A stretch of 45,609 nt of DNA, from IMG/VR virus record IMGVR_UViG_3300027969_002554, positions 1 to 45,609 of that record; one strand, 5' to 3'. Shown one piece after another: positions 22,294-30,418 of this stretch; positions within the stretch are counted from its first letter, which is position 1; every line of letters starts with the position of its first letter. The notes beneath the pieces were generated by a model. It did no database searches. It worked only from the letters and a program-made list of their open reading frames with translations, and was not told where the DNA came from. Source of the DNA: a virus. A program made the position numbers and the translations under genes.

Positions 22294-23247
22294 ATGAGAG
22301 CAATAGAACTATACGAATCAGCCGCAACTGACCTAGCTAAGAAACTTCCTAGCTTAGAGAAGCACGACTATAATACCATTGACAAGTTAATGAAAAAGAT
22401 AGCAAAGAAGCATCGTATAACCGGTGATGCATTACATGATTTATTTGTTAGAAAATATCACAAAACTCCAGACAGTTGGATTAAAGATAAACTAGATGAG
22501 GTTGGAGGACGACATTACAACCCGGATGGTACAACATATCGCGGATCCTATAATAAAATGCCAACATTAAATGATCCTAACGATATTTATAACAGGGCAG
22601 AAAGAGTACCATATAAAGATCCGGCTGGTGAGGAGCCTGCAACAGATGATAGTATTAAACAAATTATTCAAAATGGTTTAGACAGATTAACCGATGACCA
22701 ACGAAAAGTATTAATTTTAAGATTTTGGTATGACATGACATTACAACAGATTGGTGATAGGTTTGACTTGTCTAAAGATAGAATAAGACAAATTGAAGCT
22801 AAAGGATTAAGAAGATTACGAGATTCTGCTAGACATAAAGGATATGATCCCGAGTTATTAAAACCCTATATTACAGAATCTGAACAAGAAGATTTAAATA
22901 ATAATCCTATTGTAAAGAAGTTTCTTGCTTGGACAAGTAAGAAGTTAAATTTAGAAAATACTCCAAAGATAGAGTTTAGTTATGATAGTGATGAAGCACA
23001 AGAAGGACATCATACTGGTAGACATAATCCAGAAACAGGTGAAGTATGGGTTTATTGTGCTAATAGAAACTTGGTAGATATCTTACGTACTGTGTTCCAC
23101 GAATTAGTTCATGTACGTCAAGGCGAATTAAATATGATTAAGCCGGGTGACAGTTATCCAGGTAGTCCAATAGAAGCAGAAGCAGATGTAATGGCTGGAA
23201 AATATATTAAAATATTTGGAAAAGCACATCCGGAAATCTTTCAATAA
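22294..23247 (+). CDS. Sigma region-4-like DNA-binding protein fused to a zinc metalloprotease
   Basis: 317 residues. The N-terminus MRAIELYE|SAAT is a capsid-targeting-like peptide. A segment ITGDALHDLFVRKYHKTPDSW follows. Residues about 129-180 form a sigma70 region-4-like helix-turn-helix: LTDDQRKVLILRFW, then LQQIGDRFDLSKDRIRQIE and KGLRRLRD. A junction PYITE|SEQE (E195) separates a C-terminal metallopeptidase with FHELVH (H269, E270, H273) and EAEAD (about 294-298) supplying a third ligand, similar in style to IrrE/ImmA proteases. No sigma region 2 is present, so it is not a complete sigma factor. If cut at E8 and E195 it would yield separate injected DNA-binding and protease proteins. 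Confidence 0.8.
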   Translation: MRAIELYESAATDLAKKLPSLEKHDYNTIDKLMKKIAKKHRITGDALHDLFVRKYHKTPDSWIKDKLDEVGGRHYNPDGTTYRGSYNKMPTLNDPNDIYNRAERVPYKDPAGEEPATDDSIKQIIQNGLDRLTDDQRKVLILRFWYDMTLQQIGDRFDLSKDRIRQIEAKGLRRLRDSARHKGYDPELLKPYITESEQEDLNNNPIVKKFLAWTSKKLNLENTPKIEFSYDSDEAQEGHHTGRHNPETGEVWVYCANRNLVDILRTVFHELVHVRQGELNMIKPGDSYPGSPIEAEADVMAGKYIKIFGKAHPEIFQ

Positions 23248-23257
23248 AGAGTAACAT

Positions 23258-24235
23258 ATGTCAATAACAATTACGGGTGGTATTACAATGTCAGGTGGAT
23301 TGACAGTTGTACCCAAAATATTTTATTTAATAAAAGCTATTTTTATTTTCGGAAACAACAGTGGTACTGCATGTAAAATAACCAACCTAGTATCAGACAC
23401 CGGTGTAGTGGCTGCTGATATAACATATGCATCTGCTACTGCTAGATCATACCTTGCGGCAGCAGGTTATGGCAATGATAAAGCTATATTTGGATTTGGC
23501 GACCCCATCGCAAGCTCATATTCAGCAATAACTAACCTAGTATCAAATACCGGTGTGGTTTCTTCAGATCAGGTTGCGGTCACTGGTACTGGTAGAGATT
23601 ACCTTACAGCTGCAACTTATGGTGGTGATAAAGCTATATTTGGATATGGAAGTACTGGTACATCAACTGCTGTAACTAACCTAGTTTCAAATGCAGGTGT
23701 AGTTGCGACTGATACTACAGGTGTTGGTACTGCTAGATATGGTTTAGCAGCCGCAAGTTACGGTACTGATAAAGCTATATTTGGATTTGGATATAATAGT
23801 TCAACTTTTTACTCGCTAACTAACTTAGTAAGTAATACAGGTGTAGTTGCGACTGATACTGCTGGTGTTGGTACTGCTAGATTTGGAGTAGGAGCCGCAG
23901 GTTATGGCAATGATAAAGCTATATTTGGATTTGGACTTACTAGTGGTGGTCCTAGTGCGGTAACATCAATAACCAACTTAGTGTCAAATACAGGTGTGGT
24001 TGCTTCAGATCAGGCTGCGCTCACTGGTACTGATAGGACGCGCCTTGGCGCCGCAACGTATGGATCTGATAAAGCTATATTTGGATTTGGTGACATTAAC
24101 AATGGTTCACAAGGAACTATTGGGAGGGCAATGACCAACTTAGTATCAAATACCGGTGTGGTTGCCGCAGATCAGGCGACAATCACAGGCACTGCCAGAT
24201 TTGCTCTTGCGGCCGCATCATATTCATCAGCATAA
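23258..24235 (+). CDS. Six-repeat beta-propeller-like protein
   Basis: 325 residues built from six repeats of 47-52 residues. Each contains TNLVSNTGVV, a TAR/GTxR element, an AAxYGxDKAIFGFG strand pair and a variable Ser/Gly-rich loop. The chain starts with a lone KAIFIFG and ends with a repeat lacking its KAIF strand. The N-terminal strand could therefore close the last blade, as in velcro-closed propellers. Kelch-like and similar propellers occur in phage receptor-binding and decoration proteins; that role is inferred. The short hydrophobic N-terminus is part of the first blade rather than a signal peptide. It has no recognisable promoter of its own. Confidence 0.7.
   Translation: MSITITGGITMSGGLTVVPKIFYLIKAIFIFGNNSGTACKITNLVSDTGVVAADITYASATARSYLAAAGYGNDKAIFGFGDPIASSYSAITNLVSNTGVVSSDQVAVTGTGRDYLTAATYGGDKAIFGYGSTGTSTAVTNLVSNAGVVATDTTGVGTARYGLAAASYGTDKAIFGFGYNSSTFYSLTNLVSNTGVVATDTAGVGTARFGVGAAGYGNDKAIFGFGLTSGGPSAVTSITNLVSNTGVVASDQAALTGTDRTRLGAATYGSDKAIFGFGDINNGSQGTIGRAMTNLVSNTGVVAADQATITGTARFALAAASYSSA
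23477..24090 (+). repeat. Five near-identical DNA copies within the propeller gene
   Basis: GATAAAGCTATATTTGGAT begins at 23477, 23627, 23768, 23912 and 24068, with spacings of 150, 141, 144 and 156 bp. The five copies agree at DNA level including third codon positions, whereas the intervening loops differ. This indicates recent duplication or ongoing homogenisation by recombination. Confidence 0.85.
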
Positions 24236-24259
24236 ATTTTTTACGCACACGATCTAACT

Positions 24260-24267
24260 TATAAATA
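24260..24267 (+). promoter_or_regulatory. Perfect T4 late promoter TATAAATA
   Basis: TATAAATA, the exact T4 late consensus, lies in the 147-bp spacer after the propeller gene. The only ORF directly downstream (ATG 24287) has 16 codons, so the transcript probably runs into the TilS-like gene at 24383 with a leader of about 110 nt. The rest of the spacer holds a sigma70-type promoter. Confidence 0.6.
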
Positions 24268-24347
24268 TCTCTATACACAACCTATTATGTTGGAATTAAC
24301 TAATCAATCACCCACTGACAAAATAGATACTGAATAACCATTAATCA

Positions 24348-24376
24348 TTGCTAAACAAATCATTCTATGTTACAAT
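24348..24376 (+). promoter_or_regulatory. Sigma70-type promoter, TTGCTA-N17-TACAAT
   Basis: The -35 TTGCTA (24348-24353) and -10 TACAAT (24371-24376) have a 17-bp spacer. The ATG at 24383 is 6 nt downstream of the -10 and lacks a ribosome site: another predicted leaderless early mRNA. Confidence 0.65.
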
Positions 24377-24382
24377 AGCTAA

Positions 24383-24979
24383 ATGATTAAGTTAACAGTA
24401 CCCTTACCCAAAAGTATCACAATCGCATGTAGCGGTGGTGTAGATAGCATGGCAGTAGTTGACTTTCTAAGTCGCAAGCACGAAGTAACAATTGCCCATT
24501 TTAATCACAGAACACAAAACGGTGAAAAGGCCGCAGAGTTTGTTTCTAGGTATTGTGGTGATAATAATATCACTATGCTATATGGATCACCCCGAAGTCA
24601 AAAAAATAGCAAAGAAAGTCAAGAAGAATACTGGCGTAGAGAACGCTATAACTTTTTAAGCGAACTTGGTCCAGTTATCACTTGTCATCACTTGGATGAT
24701 TGTGTTGAAACATATATTTGGTCAAGTTTACATGGCACACCTAAAGTTATTCCATTAACACGTAACAATGTAATCAGGCCATTTCTAACTACTAGAAAAC
24801 AAGATTTTGTTTATTGGTGTGAAAGTCACAATGTATCCTGGATTGAAGATGAATCAAATAAGAATTCCAGATATACCCGAAATTATATTCGCAATGAACT
24901 AATGCCACATGCATTACATGTCAATCCAGGATTACCTAAATTGGTAAAAAAGATTGTAGAAGGTAAGCAAAATACTTGA
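24383..24979 (+). CDS. tilS: TilS-like tRNA(Ile) lysidine synthetase, N-terminal catalytic domain only
   Basis: 198 residues with all family landmarks: the PP-loop SGGVDS at 17-22, HFNHR, CHHLDDCVETYIWSSLHG, RPFLTTRK, and WIEDESNKNSRYTRNYIRN. TilS converts C34 of the AUA-reading tRNA(Ile) to lysidine using ATP and Lys. Bacterial TilS has extra C-terminal tRNA-binding domains that are absent here, so this is a minimal form. QueC, also a PP-loop enzyme, would have a terminal zinc-binding Cys cluster, which is missing. No tRNA gene is in the window. It has its own early-type promoter, and the stop overlaps the next promoter's -35. Confidence 0.8.
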   Translation: MIKLTVPLPKSITIACSGGVDSMAVVDFLSRKHEVTIAHFNHRTQNGEKAAEFVSRYCGDNNITMLYGSPRSQKNSKESQEEYWRRERYNFLSELGPVITCHHLDDCVETYIWSSLHGTPKVIPLTRNNVIRPFLTTRKQDFVYWCESHNVSWIEDESNKNSRYTRNYIRNELMPHALHVNPGLPKLVKKIVEGKQNT

Positions 24980-25004
24980 CTTCTCTACACACATCAAGTA
25001 TACT
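24976..25004 (+). promoter_or_regulatory. Sigma70-type promoter, TTGACT-N17-TATACT
   Basis: TTGACT (24976-24981, overlapping the TilS-like stop) and TATACT (24999-25004) have a 17-bp spacer, identical hexamers to those of the DnaJ promoter. It is followed by a short leader with AAGGAG (25017-25022) before the ATG at 25028. It drives the DsbA-like gene and DNA polymerase. Confidence 0.78.
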
Positions 25005-25027
25005 AACTAATTATTTAAGGAGAAACT

Positions 25028-25294
25028 ATGTCAGATTATAACAGAACCTTTAACGGTGAAGCAAAAATTAAACTAACTCAACTAGTCAATGAAGGTATGC
25101 ACGTACTACATGAAATTGATACATTGAATGGTGGATTAAGCGATACTATTAAAGCAGTTGCAGAAGAACTTGAAATCAAGGCTTCTACACTAAAGAAAGC
25201 AATTAAAATTGCTCATAAAGCTTCATTGGGTCAAACTAACAAAGACCATGATGAACTCAACACTATCTTGGAAACTGTGGGCAAAACACTTTGA
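25028..25294 (+). CDS. DsbA-like double-stranded DNA-binding protein
   Basis: 88 residues, helical, with AAGGAG 5 nt before the ATG. The central block GLSDTIKAVAEELEIKASTLKKAIKIAH and the ending LNTILETVG fit my recollection of T4-like DsbA proteins. These bind dsDNA and stimulate late transcription. The identification is by pattern memory and could be wrong. It overlaps the polymerase start by 4 nt (TTGA), so polymerase translation probably depends on it. Confidence 0.55.
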   Translation: MSDYNRTFNGEAKIKLTQLVNEGMHVLHEIDTLNGGLSDTIKAVAEELEIKASTLKKAIKIAHKASLGQTNKDHDELNTILETVGKTL

Positions 25295-28008
25295 GTTACG
25301 TTGACGCTATTCATAGCAGGGATGAGGATCGTATCTACGTTGTAGAGAGGGATAATAACGGCAAGCGTCAATACAAAGAATACCCTACCAATTACGTATT
25401 GTATTATCCTGATCCTAAGGGTAAACATCGTAGCATCTATGGCGATCCAGTCAGTCGTTTCAGTTCTCGCAAACGACAAGAGTTTGAAAAAGAAAGACGC
25501 ATCCACTCAAATAAGAAACTGTTTGAAAGTGATGTACCGGTAGTCTTTCGCTGTCTAAGTGAAAACTATCTTGGCATTGATGCTCCTAAACTTCATACTT
25601 GCTTCTTTGACATTGAGGTGGACTTTGATCCTGAAAAAGGTTTCAGTCCAACAAGTGATCCATTCAATCCAGTTACAGCTATCAGTTGTTACTTAGATTG
25701 GCTAGACCAATGCATTACATTAGTGATTGCTCCAAAACATATGAGCAGTGAAACAGCCCTAGAAATCACTAATGAGTTTGAGAATACAATGCTTTTCAAA
25801 TCAGAGAAAGAAATGTTTGATGTTTTCTTTCAATTGATTGAGGATGCTGATGTATTGACTGGCTGGAACTCAGAGGGCTATGATATACCCTATATGGTCA
25901 ATCGTGTTACAAGGGTAATGAGTAAAGATGACACCCGCAAGTTTTGTTTGATGGGTCAACTTCCTAAAGCTAGAGAATATGAACGTTTTGGCAAGAGTGA
26001 AACAACTTATGACTTGGTAGGTCGTATTCATTTAGATTATCTACAACTATACAAAAAGTATAACTATGAATCTCGTCACAGTTACAAACTTGACAGTATT
26101 GGTGAGATGGAAGTCGGTGAAAACAAAACTCAATATGAAGGTACACTTGACCAATTGTATAATAAAGACTTTAAAAAGTTCATTGAATACAACAGACAAG
26201 ATACGATGTTGTTGGTGAAGATTCACAACAAACTTAAGTTTTTAGAATTAGCTAATCAACTTGCACATGAGAACACAGTATTGCTTCCAACAGTAATGGG
26301 TTCTGTGGCAATGATTGAGATGGCAATTTTTAATGAAGCCCATGAACGTGGCTTAGTAGTACCAGATAAAAAACGAAAGGTTGAAAATGAAGAAGAAATC
26401 CAGCAGGCAGCAGGTGCCTTTGTTGCTACGCCGAAAAGAGGTATGCATGAATATGTCGGAGCAGTTGACATCAACAGTCTCTATCCCTCGGTTATTCGTG
26501 CCCTCAACATGGCAGGTGAAACCATCGTTGCTCAGGTCAGACAAACAATCACTGACAAATACATGCTTGATAAAGGCGTACGATTAGCAAGTGAAAAGAA
26601 ACGTCACAAAGAAGGTGATGACGCAGTTACAGGAAGTATTCTCTGGGAGAATCTGTTTGGTGCATTAGAGTATACAGCTATTATGAACCAAGAACGTGGT
26701 ACAATTCTTACTGTTGACTTTGAAGATGGTCGCAGTGAAGAAATGTCTGCGGCAGAAGTTTGGAAGATGATATTTGATAGTCATAAGCCCTGGATGCTAA
26801 GTGCTAATGGTACAATCTTTACTTATGAAAAAGAAGGTGTCGTTCCCGGTCTACTCACACGTTGGTATACAGAACGTAAAGCTATTCAGAAACAAGCTAA
26901 AGAAGCATATGGCACTGATATGTTTGATTACTACGACAAGCGACAACTTGTCCGTAAGATTTTACTTAACTCAGCATATGGTGCATTGTTAAATGAACAT
27001 TGTCGTTTCTATGATAAGCGTATTGGTCAAAGTGTTACATTATCCGGTCGACAGATTGTTAAACATATGATGAGTACTATCAATGAAACAGTTGAGGGTA
27101 TCTATTCACATGAGGGCAATGCTATTGTGTATGGTGATACTGATAGTTGTTACTTCACAGCTTATCCTACACTAAAGTCACAGATTGAATCTGGTGCGTT
27201 AGAGTGGAATAAAGAAACTTGTATTGGTCTATATGATGGTATTGCTGAACAAGCAAATGAAAGTTTTCCTGCATTCATGGAGAAAGCATTTCATGCTCCT
27301 AGAAAGAATGGTGCTATCATTAAAGCTGGTCGTGAACTGATCGGTGATCGTGCTATCTTTATCACTAAAAAACGTTATGCTATCAATATCTTTGACAAAG
27401 AAGGTAAACGTAAAGATAAAGACGGAGACTTAGGCGATATCAAAGCTATGGGTCTTGACTTGAAACGTGCTGATACACCTAAGTATGTACAAGAGTTCTT
27501 AATGAATGTACTACAGATGGTTCTTCAACAAGGTAAAGGTCGTGAGGATGTGATTGAAGCTGTCAAAGACTTCAAACGCATACTAACTGCACAGGATAGT
27601 TGGACTAAAGGTTCTCCTAAAGGTGTAAACAAACTTACAATGTATGGTGACTTAGAAGCTAAGAGTAGTACAGGTCGTGCTAATATGCCCGGACATGTTC
27701 GTGCGGCATTGAACTACAATTACTTACGTAGAGTAAACGGTGACCAATATAGTCAAAAGATTATTGATGGTATGAAGGTTGTTGTATGTAAGCTTAAACC
27801 CAATCCATTAGGGTTTACAAGTGTAGCATATCCAGTAGATGAATTGCGTTTGCCCAAATGGTTTACAGAGTTACCATTTGATGATTCAGCAATGGAACAA
27901 ACATTAGTAGATGAGAAGATTGATAACTTATTGGGTGTATTAGATTGGGATATTCGTAGCAATACAGATACCAACAGTACGTTTGATGACTTATTCAGTT
28001 TCGGTTAA
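25291..28008 (+). CDS. 43: Family B DNA polymerase, gp43-like
   Basis: 905 residues, starting at TTG within the TTGA overlap with the DsbA-like gene. The 3'-5' exonuclease domain has FDIEVDF (D107, E109), GWNSEGYDIPYMVNRV and YNRQDTMLL. The polymerase domain has motif A DINSLYPSVIRAL (D393), motif B KILLNSAYGAL and motif C YGDTDS (D616, D618), followed by TKKRYAI. All catalytic acidic residues are intact, so it is an active replicase with proofreading. The C-terminus ends in FDDLFSFG, which resembles a clamp-binding tail as in T4 gp43. The gene is followed by the clamp gene under a separate promoter. Confidence 0.95.
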   Translation: MSYVDAIHSRDEDRIYVVERDNNGKRQYKEYPTNYVLYYPDPKGKHRSIYGDPVSRFSSRKRQEFEKERRIHSNKKLFESDVPVVFRCLSENYLGIDAPKLHTCFFDIEVDFDPEKGFSPTSDPFNPVTAISCYLDWLDQCITLVIAPKHMSSETALEITNEFENTMLFKSEKEMFDVFFQLIEDADVLTGWNSEGYDIPYMVNRVTRVMSKDDTRKFCLMGQLPKAREYERFGKSETTYDLVGRIHLDYLQLYKKYNYESRHSYKLDSIGEMEVGENKTQYEGTLDQLYNKDFKKFIEYNRQDTMLLVKIHNKLKFLELANQLAHENTVLLPTVMGSVAMIEMAIFNEAHERGLVVPDKKRKVENEEEIQQAAGAFVATPKRGMHEYVGAVDINSLYPSVIRALNMAGETIVAQVRQTITDKYMLDKGVRLASEKKRHKEGDDAVTGSILWENLFGALEYTAIMNQERGTILTVDFEDGRSEEMSAAEVWKMIFDSHKPWMLSANGTIFTYEKEGVVPGLLTRWYTERKAIQKQAKEAYGTDMFDYYDKRQLVRKILLNSAYGALLNEHCRFYDKRIGQSVTLSGRQIVKHMMSTINETVEGIYSHEGNAIVYGDTDSCYFTAYPTLKSQIESGALEWNKETCIGLYDGIAEQANESFPAFMEKAFHAPRKNGAIIKAGRELIGDRAIFITKKRYAINIFDKEGKRKDKDGDLGDIKAMGLDLKRADTPKYVQEFLMNVLQMVLQQGKGREDVIEAVKDFKRILTAQDSWTKGSPKGVNKLTMYGDLEAKSSTGRANMPGHVRAALNYNYLRRVNGDQYSQKIIDGMKVVVCKLKPNPLGFTSVAYPVDELRLPKWFTELPFDDSAMEQTLVDEKIDNLLGVLDWDIRSNTDTNSTFDDLFSFG

Positions 28009-28015
28009 ATTGGTG

Positions 28016-28044
28016 TTGCTATTCGTAATATATTCCTATATAAT
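28016..28044 (+). promoter_or_regulatory. Sigma70-type promoter, TTGCTA-N17-TATAAT
   Basis: TTGCTA (28016-28021) and TATAAT (28039-28044) have a 17-bp spacer. Initiation near 28051 gives a leader of about 35 nt ending in AAAGGA (28075-28080) before the ATG at 28086. It serves the clamp and probably DpdA. Confidence 0.75.
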
Positions 28045-28085
28045 ACGTATCACAACTACCTAAATAGTTAAAACAAAGGAAAAAC

Positions 28086-28817
28086 ATGAAAGATAATTTA
28101 CAAGATTTAATTCAACATACACATGGCTTAGGCTGTATTGAGTTAATTAAAGTCAGTGGAACTGACACAGAGACAACTGTAAACGCAGTAGCAGAAGATA
28201 AATCTGTTATTGTTAGTGGTGTTCTTAAACATCCTAGCGCAGAGTTTATTGGTGTATTTGGTATGCCTAACTTAGGTAAGCTAAAAACAATTCTAGGCTT
28301 TGATGACTATGATGAACATAGTAAAATCACTGTTACACGTGTTAACAAAGACGGGGTTAGTGTACCGGAATACATTCACTTTGAAACAAAAGCAGGTGAC
28401 TTTGTTAACGATTATCGTTTGATGAGTAAAGCTATTGCTGATGAAAAAGTTAAAACTGTTACATTTAAGGGTACTATATGGGGTGTTGAGTTTGAACCCA
28501 CTATTGTAGGCATTCAACGACTGAAACGTCAAGCAAGTGCTAATAGTGAAGAAAAGAACTTTACTACTAAAACAGAAAACGGTAATCTAATGGTTTACTT
28601 TGGTGACCCATCAACACACTCAGGTAACTTTGTATTTCACCCGGGTGTTACTGGTTCATTGAACAAAGCATGGATGTGGCCTGTTAAAGAATTCTTAAGC
28701 ATCATGGATTTACCCGGTGATAAGATTATTCGTATTAGTGATGCTGGTGCAACAGAGATTGTTGTTGACAGTGGTCTAGCAGTTTATCGTTATTTACTCC
28801 CAGCACAAGCGAAATAA
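28086..28817 (+). CDS. 45: DNA polymerase sliding clamp, gp45-like
   Basis: 243 residues. The segment FIGVFGMPNLGKLKTILGF corresponds to the gp45 strand-helix element. The C-terminal part (KAWMWPVKEFLSIMDLPGDKIIRISDAG, quoted here as KEFLSIMDLPGDK and IRISDAG, then SGLAVYRYLLPA) repeats the fold pattern of a PCNA-type ring subunit. In T4-like phages the trimer tethers gp43 and activates late promoters with gp33 and gp55. This connects it to the late elements seen throughout the window. Identity is supported by the adjacent polymerase and the clamp loader at 2938. The stop overlaps the next start (TAATG). Confidence 0.8.
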   Translation: MKDNLQDLIQHTHGLGCIELIKVSGTDTETTVNAVAEDKSVIVSGVLKHPSAEFIGVFGMPNLGKLKTILGFDDYDEHSKITVTRVNKDGVSVPEYIHFETKAGDFVNDYRLMSKAIADEKVKTVTFKGTIWGVEFEPTIVGIQRLKRQASANSEEKNFTTKTENGNLMVYFGDPSTHSGNFVFHPGVTGSLNKAWMWPVKEFLSIMDLPGDKIIRISDAGATEIVVDSGLAVYRYLLPAQAK

Positions 28818-30409
28818 TGGAACAAGACAATCTATCAGCAAAACAAAACCCAGATTGGGCATTGTTCTTACCTGCAGTCAGTAGTTTTTATATTTCTGGC
28901 TTGGGTAAGCAACGTAAAGGGGAACAGTACTTTGACCAAGCACGAATACCTGCTCAATTCAACGGTGATGTAGAGAAACTAAACTTTCTTAATAGTAAAG
29001 AAGGTCTCTATTATTACAAGTGGGGATTATATAGTGCTGGTCATGCTAACTTAGATACAACCGTAAACGATCCTAGTGAAAGTATCATTAGAGAACGTGA
29101 GGCTGGTACGTTTATGTTAGGTGACTCTGGTGGATTTCAGATTCTTAAAGGTCAATGGCCGGCTGATTGGAAAGATCCTAATTGCCCTAAAGCTATGATT
29201 AAGCGTAAAGCAGTATTGAACTGGATGGATACATACATGGACTATGGTATGTGTTTGGATATTCCCTCACAATCCTTAACTACCTTTCATATGAAAGATC
29301 CTAAAACAATTAAAAAAGATAAAGACGGTAATGATATTCCGGGTAGTGGAGTAAGTCTTCATGGCATCAGCACTATTGAAGAAGCTATCCGTGCTACCCA
29401 TATCAATAATGAATACTTCATTAACAATCGTTCGGGCAAATGTCAGTTTTTAAATGTATTACAGGGTCGTACACATACCCAGTCTGATGATTGGTATGAT
29501 GAAATGAAGAAGTATTGTGACCCAAACATCTATCCAGACAATCACTTTAATGGTTGGGCATTCGGGGGACAGAACAAGATTGATGTACACCTAATGTTAA
29601 CACGTATGATTGATATTATATATGATGGACTATTAGTAGAGGGTAAACATGATTTGATTCATTGTTTGGGTACAAGTATATTAGAGTATGCTGTATTGTT
29701 TACTGATATTCAACGTGCTATTCGTAAGTACCATAACCCAAAACTTAAAATTACATTTGACTGTGCAAGTCCTTTCTTTAGTGCGGCTAAAGGCTTAGCA
29801 TATTTCAATACTAACATTGAGCATAATAAGAAATGGTCATACAGTATGGAAAAAACCGCTGAGAAGAAATCTTATGCTAATGACACACGTAAATATCGTG
29901 ATGCTGTATTGGCTGAAGGCATCCATAAAGTCTTTACAGATAGTCCAGTAACTGATAAACTAGTGCTTAAGGATTTATGTTATCGTGGTCAAGGGTTCTT
30001 AGGACAACACGGTAAAGAGACCAAGACTAGTTGGGATACATTAAGTTATACATTGCTTCAAAGTCATAATGTATGGATGCATATGAATGCTGTACAAGAG
30101 GCTAATCGTCAATATGAAAAAGATATTGTTCCTAAGATGTTGATGAATGAGCAATTTGAGCGTGTATTGTTTAAAGATGTTATTGACGAAATTTTTAGTA
30201 AGAAAACTAAACAGGAAGCTATTGATTTAATTGATGCTAACAGTAGATTATGGATGCAATTTCAATCAGGTAGTCAGGGTATTAGCGGTAAGAAAACTGT
30301 CAATGCGTTAACAAAATTTGAAGAACTATTTGAAGTACAGACTGAATTAGAATTTGAAGAAGTAATAGAAGATAGCGATGATGCTATGAATGAGGCACTC
30401 GGAGAGTAA
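28817..30409 (+). CDS. dpdA: DpdA-type 7-deazaguanine DNA transglycosylase (TGT-like)
   Basis: 530 residues. It shares the tRNA-guanine transglycosylase active-site layout: GDSGGFQ with D103, then DIPSQSL and LNVLQGR. GWAFGG and HCLGTS follow, and then FDCASPFFSA with the presumed nucleophile D315, matching TGT's MFDCV-P element. The zinc-binding Cys/His cluster of bacterial TGT is not evident. Phage DpdA proteins exchange guanine in DNA for a 7-deazaguanine, protecting DNA from restriction. FolE, QueD and QueE in this window supply the precursor. Translation is coupled to the clamp gene, which fits modification during replication. The C-terminal 130 residues are acidic and of unknown role. 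Confidence 0.85.
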   Translation: MEQDNLSAKQNPDWALFLPAVSSFYISGLGKQRKGEQYFDQARIPAQFNGDVEKLNFLNSKEGLYYYKWGLYSAGHANLDTTVNDPSESIIREREAGTFMLGDSGGFQILKGQWPADWKDPNCPKAMIKRKAVLNWMDTYMDYGMCLDIPSQSLTTFHMKDPKTIKKDKDGNDIPGSGVSLHGISTIEEAIRATHINNEYFINNRSGKCQFLNVLQGRTHTQSDDWYDEMKKYCDPNIYPDNHFNGWAFGGQNKIDVHLMLTRMIDIIYDGLLVEGKHDLIHCLGTSILEYAVLFTDIQRAIRKYHNPKLKITFDCASPFFSAAKGLAYFNTNIEHNKKWSYSMEKTAEKKSYANDTRKYRDAVLAEGIHKVFTDSPVTDKLVLKDLCYRGQGFLGQHGKETKTSWDTLSYTLLQSHNVWMHMNAVQEANRQYEKDIVPKMLMNEQFERVLFKDVIDEIFSKKTKQEAIDLIDANSRLWMQFQSGSQGISGKKTVNALTKFEELFEVQTELEFEEVIEDSDDAMNEALGE

Positions 30410-30418
30410 AAATTATAA

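Noticed and set aside
23477-24090. CRISPR array
   Set aside because: The regularly spaced repeats are codons of a continuous protein repeat, with a 141-156-bp period and an open frame throughout.
24287-24337. 16-codon ORF after the perfect late promoter
   Set aside because: Too short, no ribosome site and no recognisable peptide; treated as leader sequence.
24383-24979. PP-loop enzyme as the missing QueC
   Set aside because: HFNHR, CHHLDD-xx-ET and the DESN...RN-x-IR block are TilS-type, and the C-terminal Cys cluster of QueC is absent.
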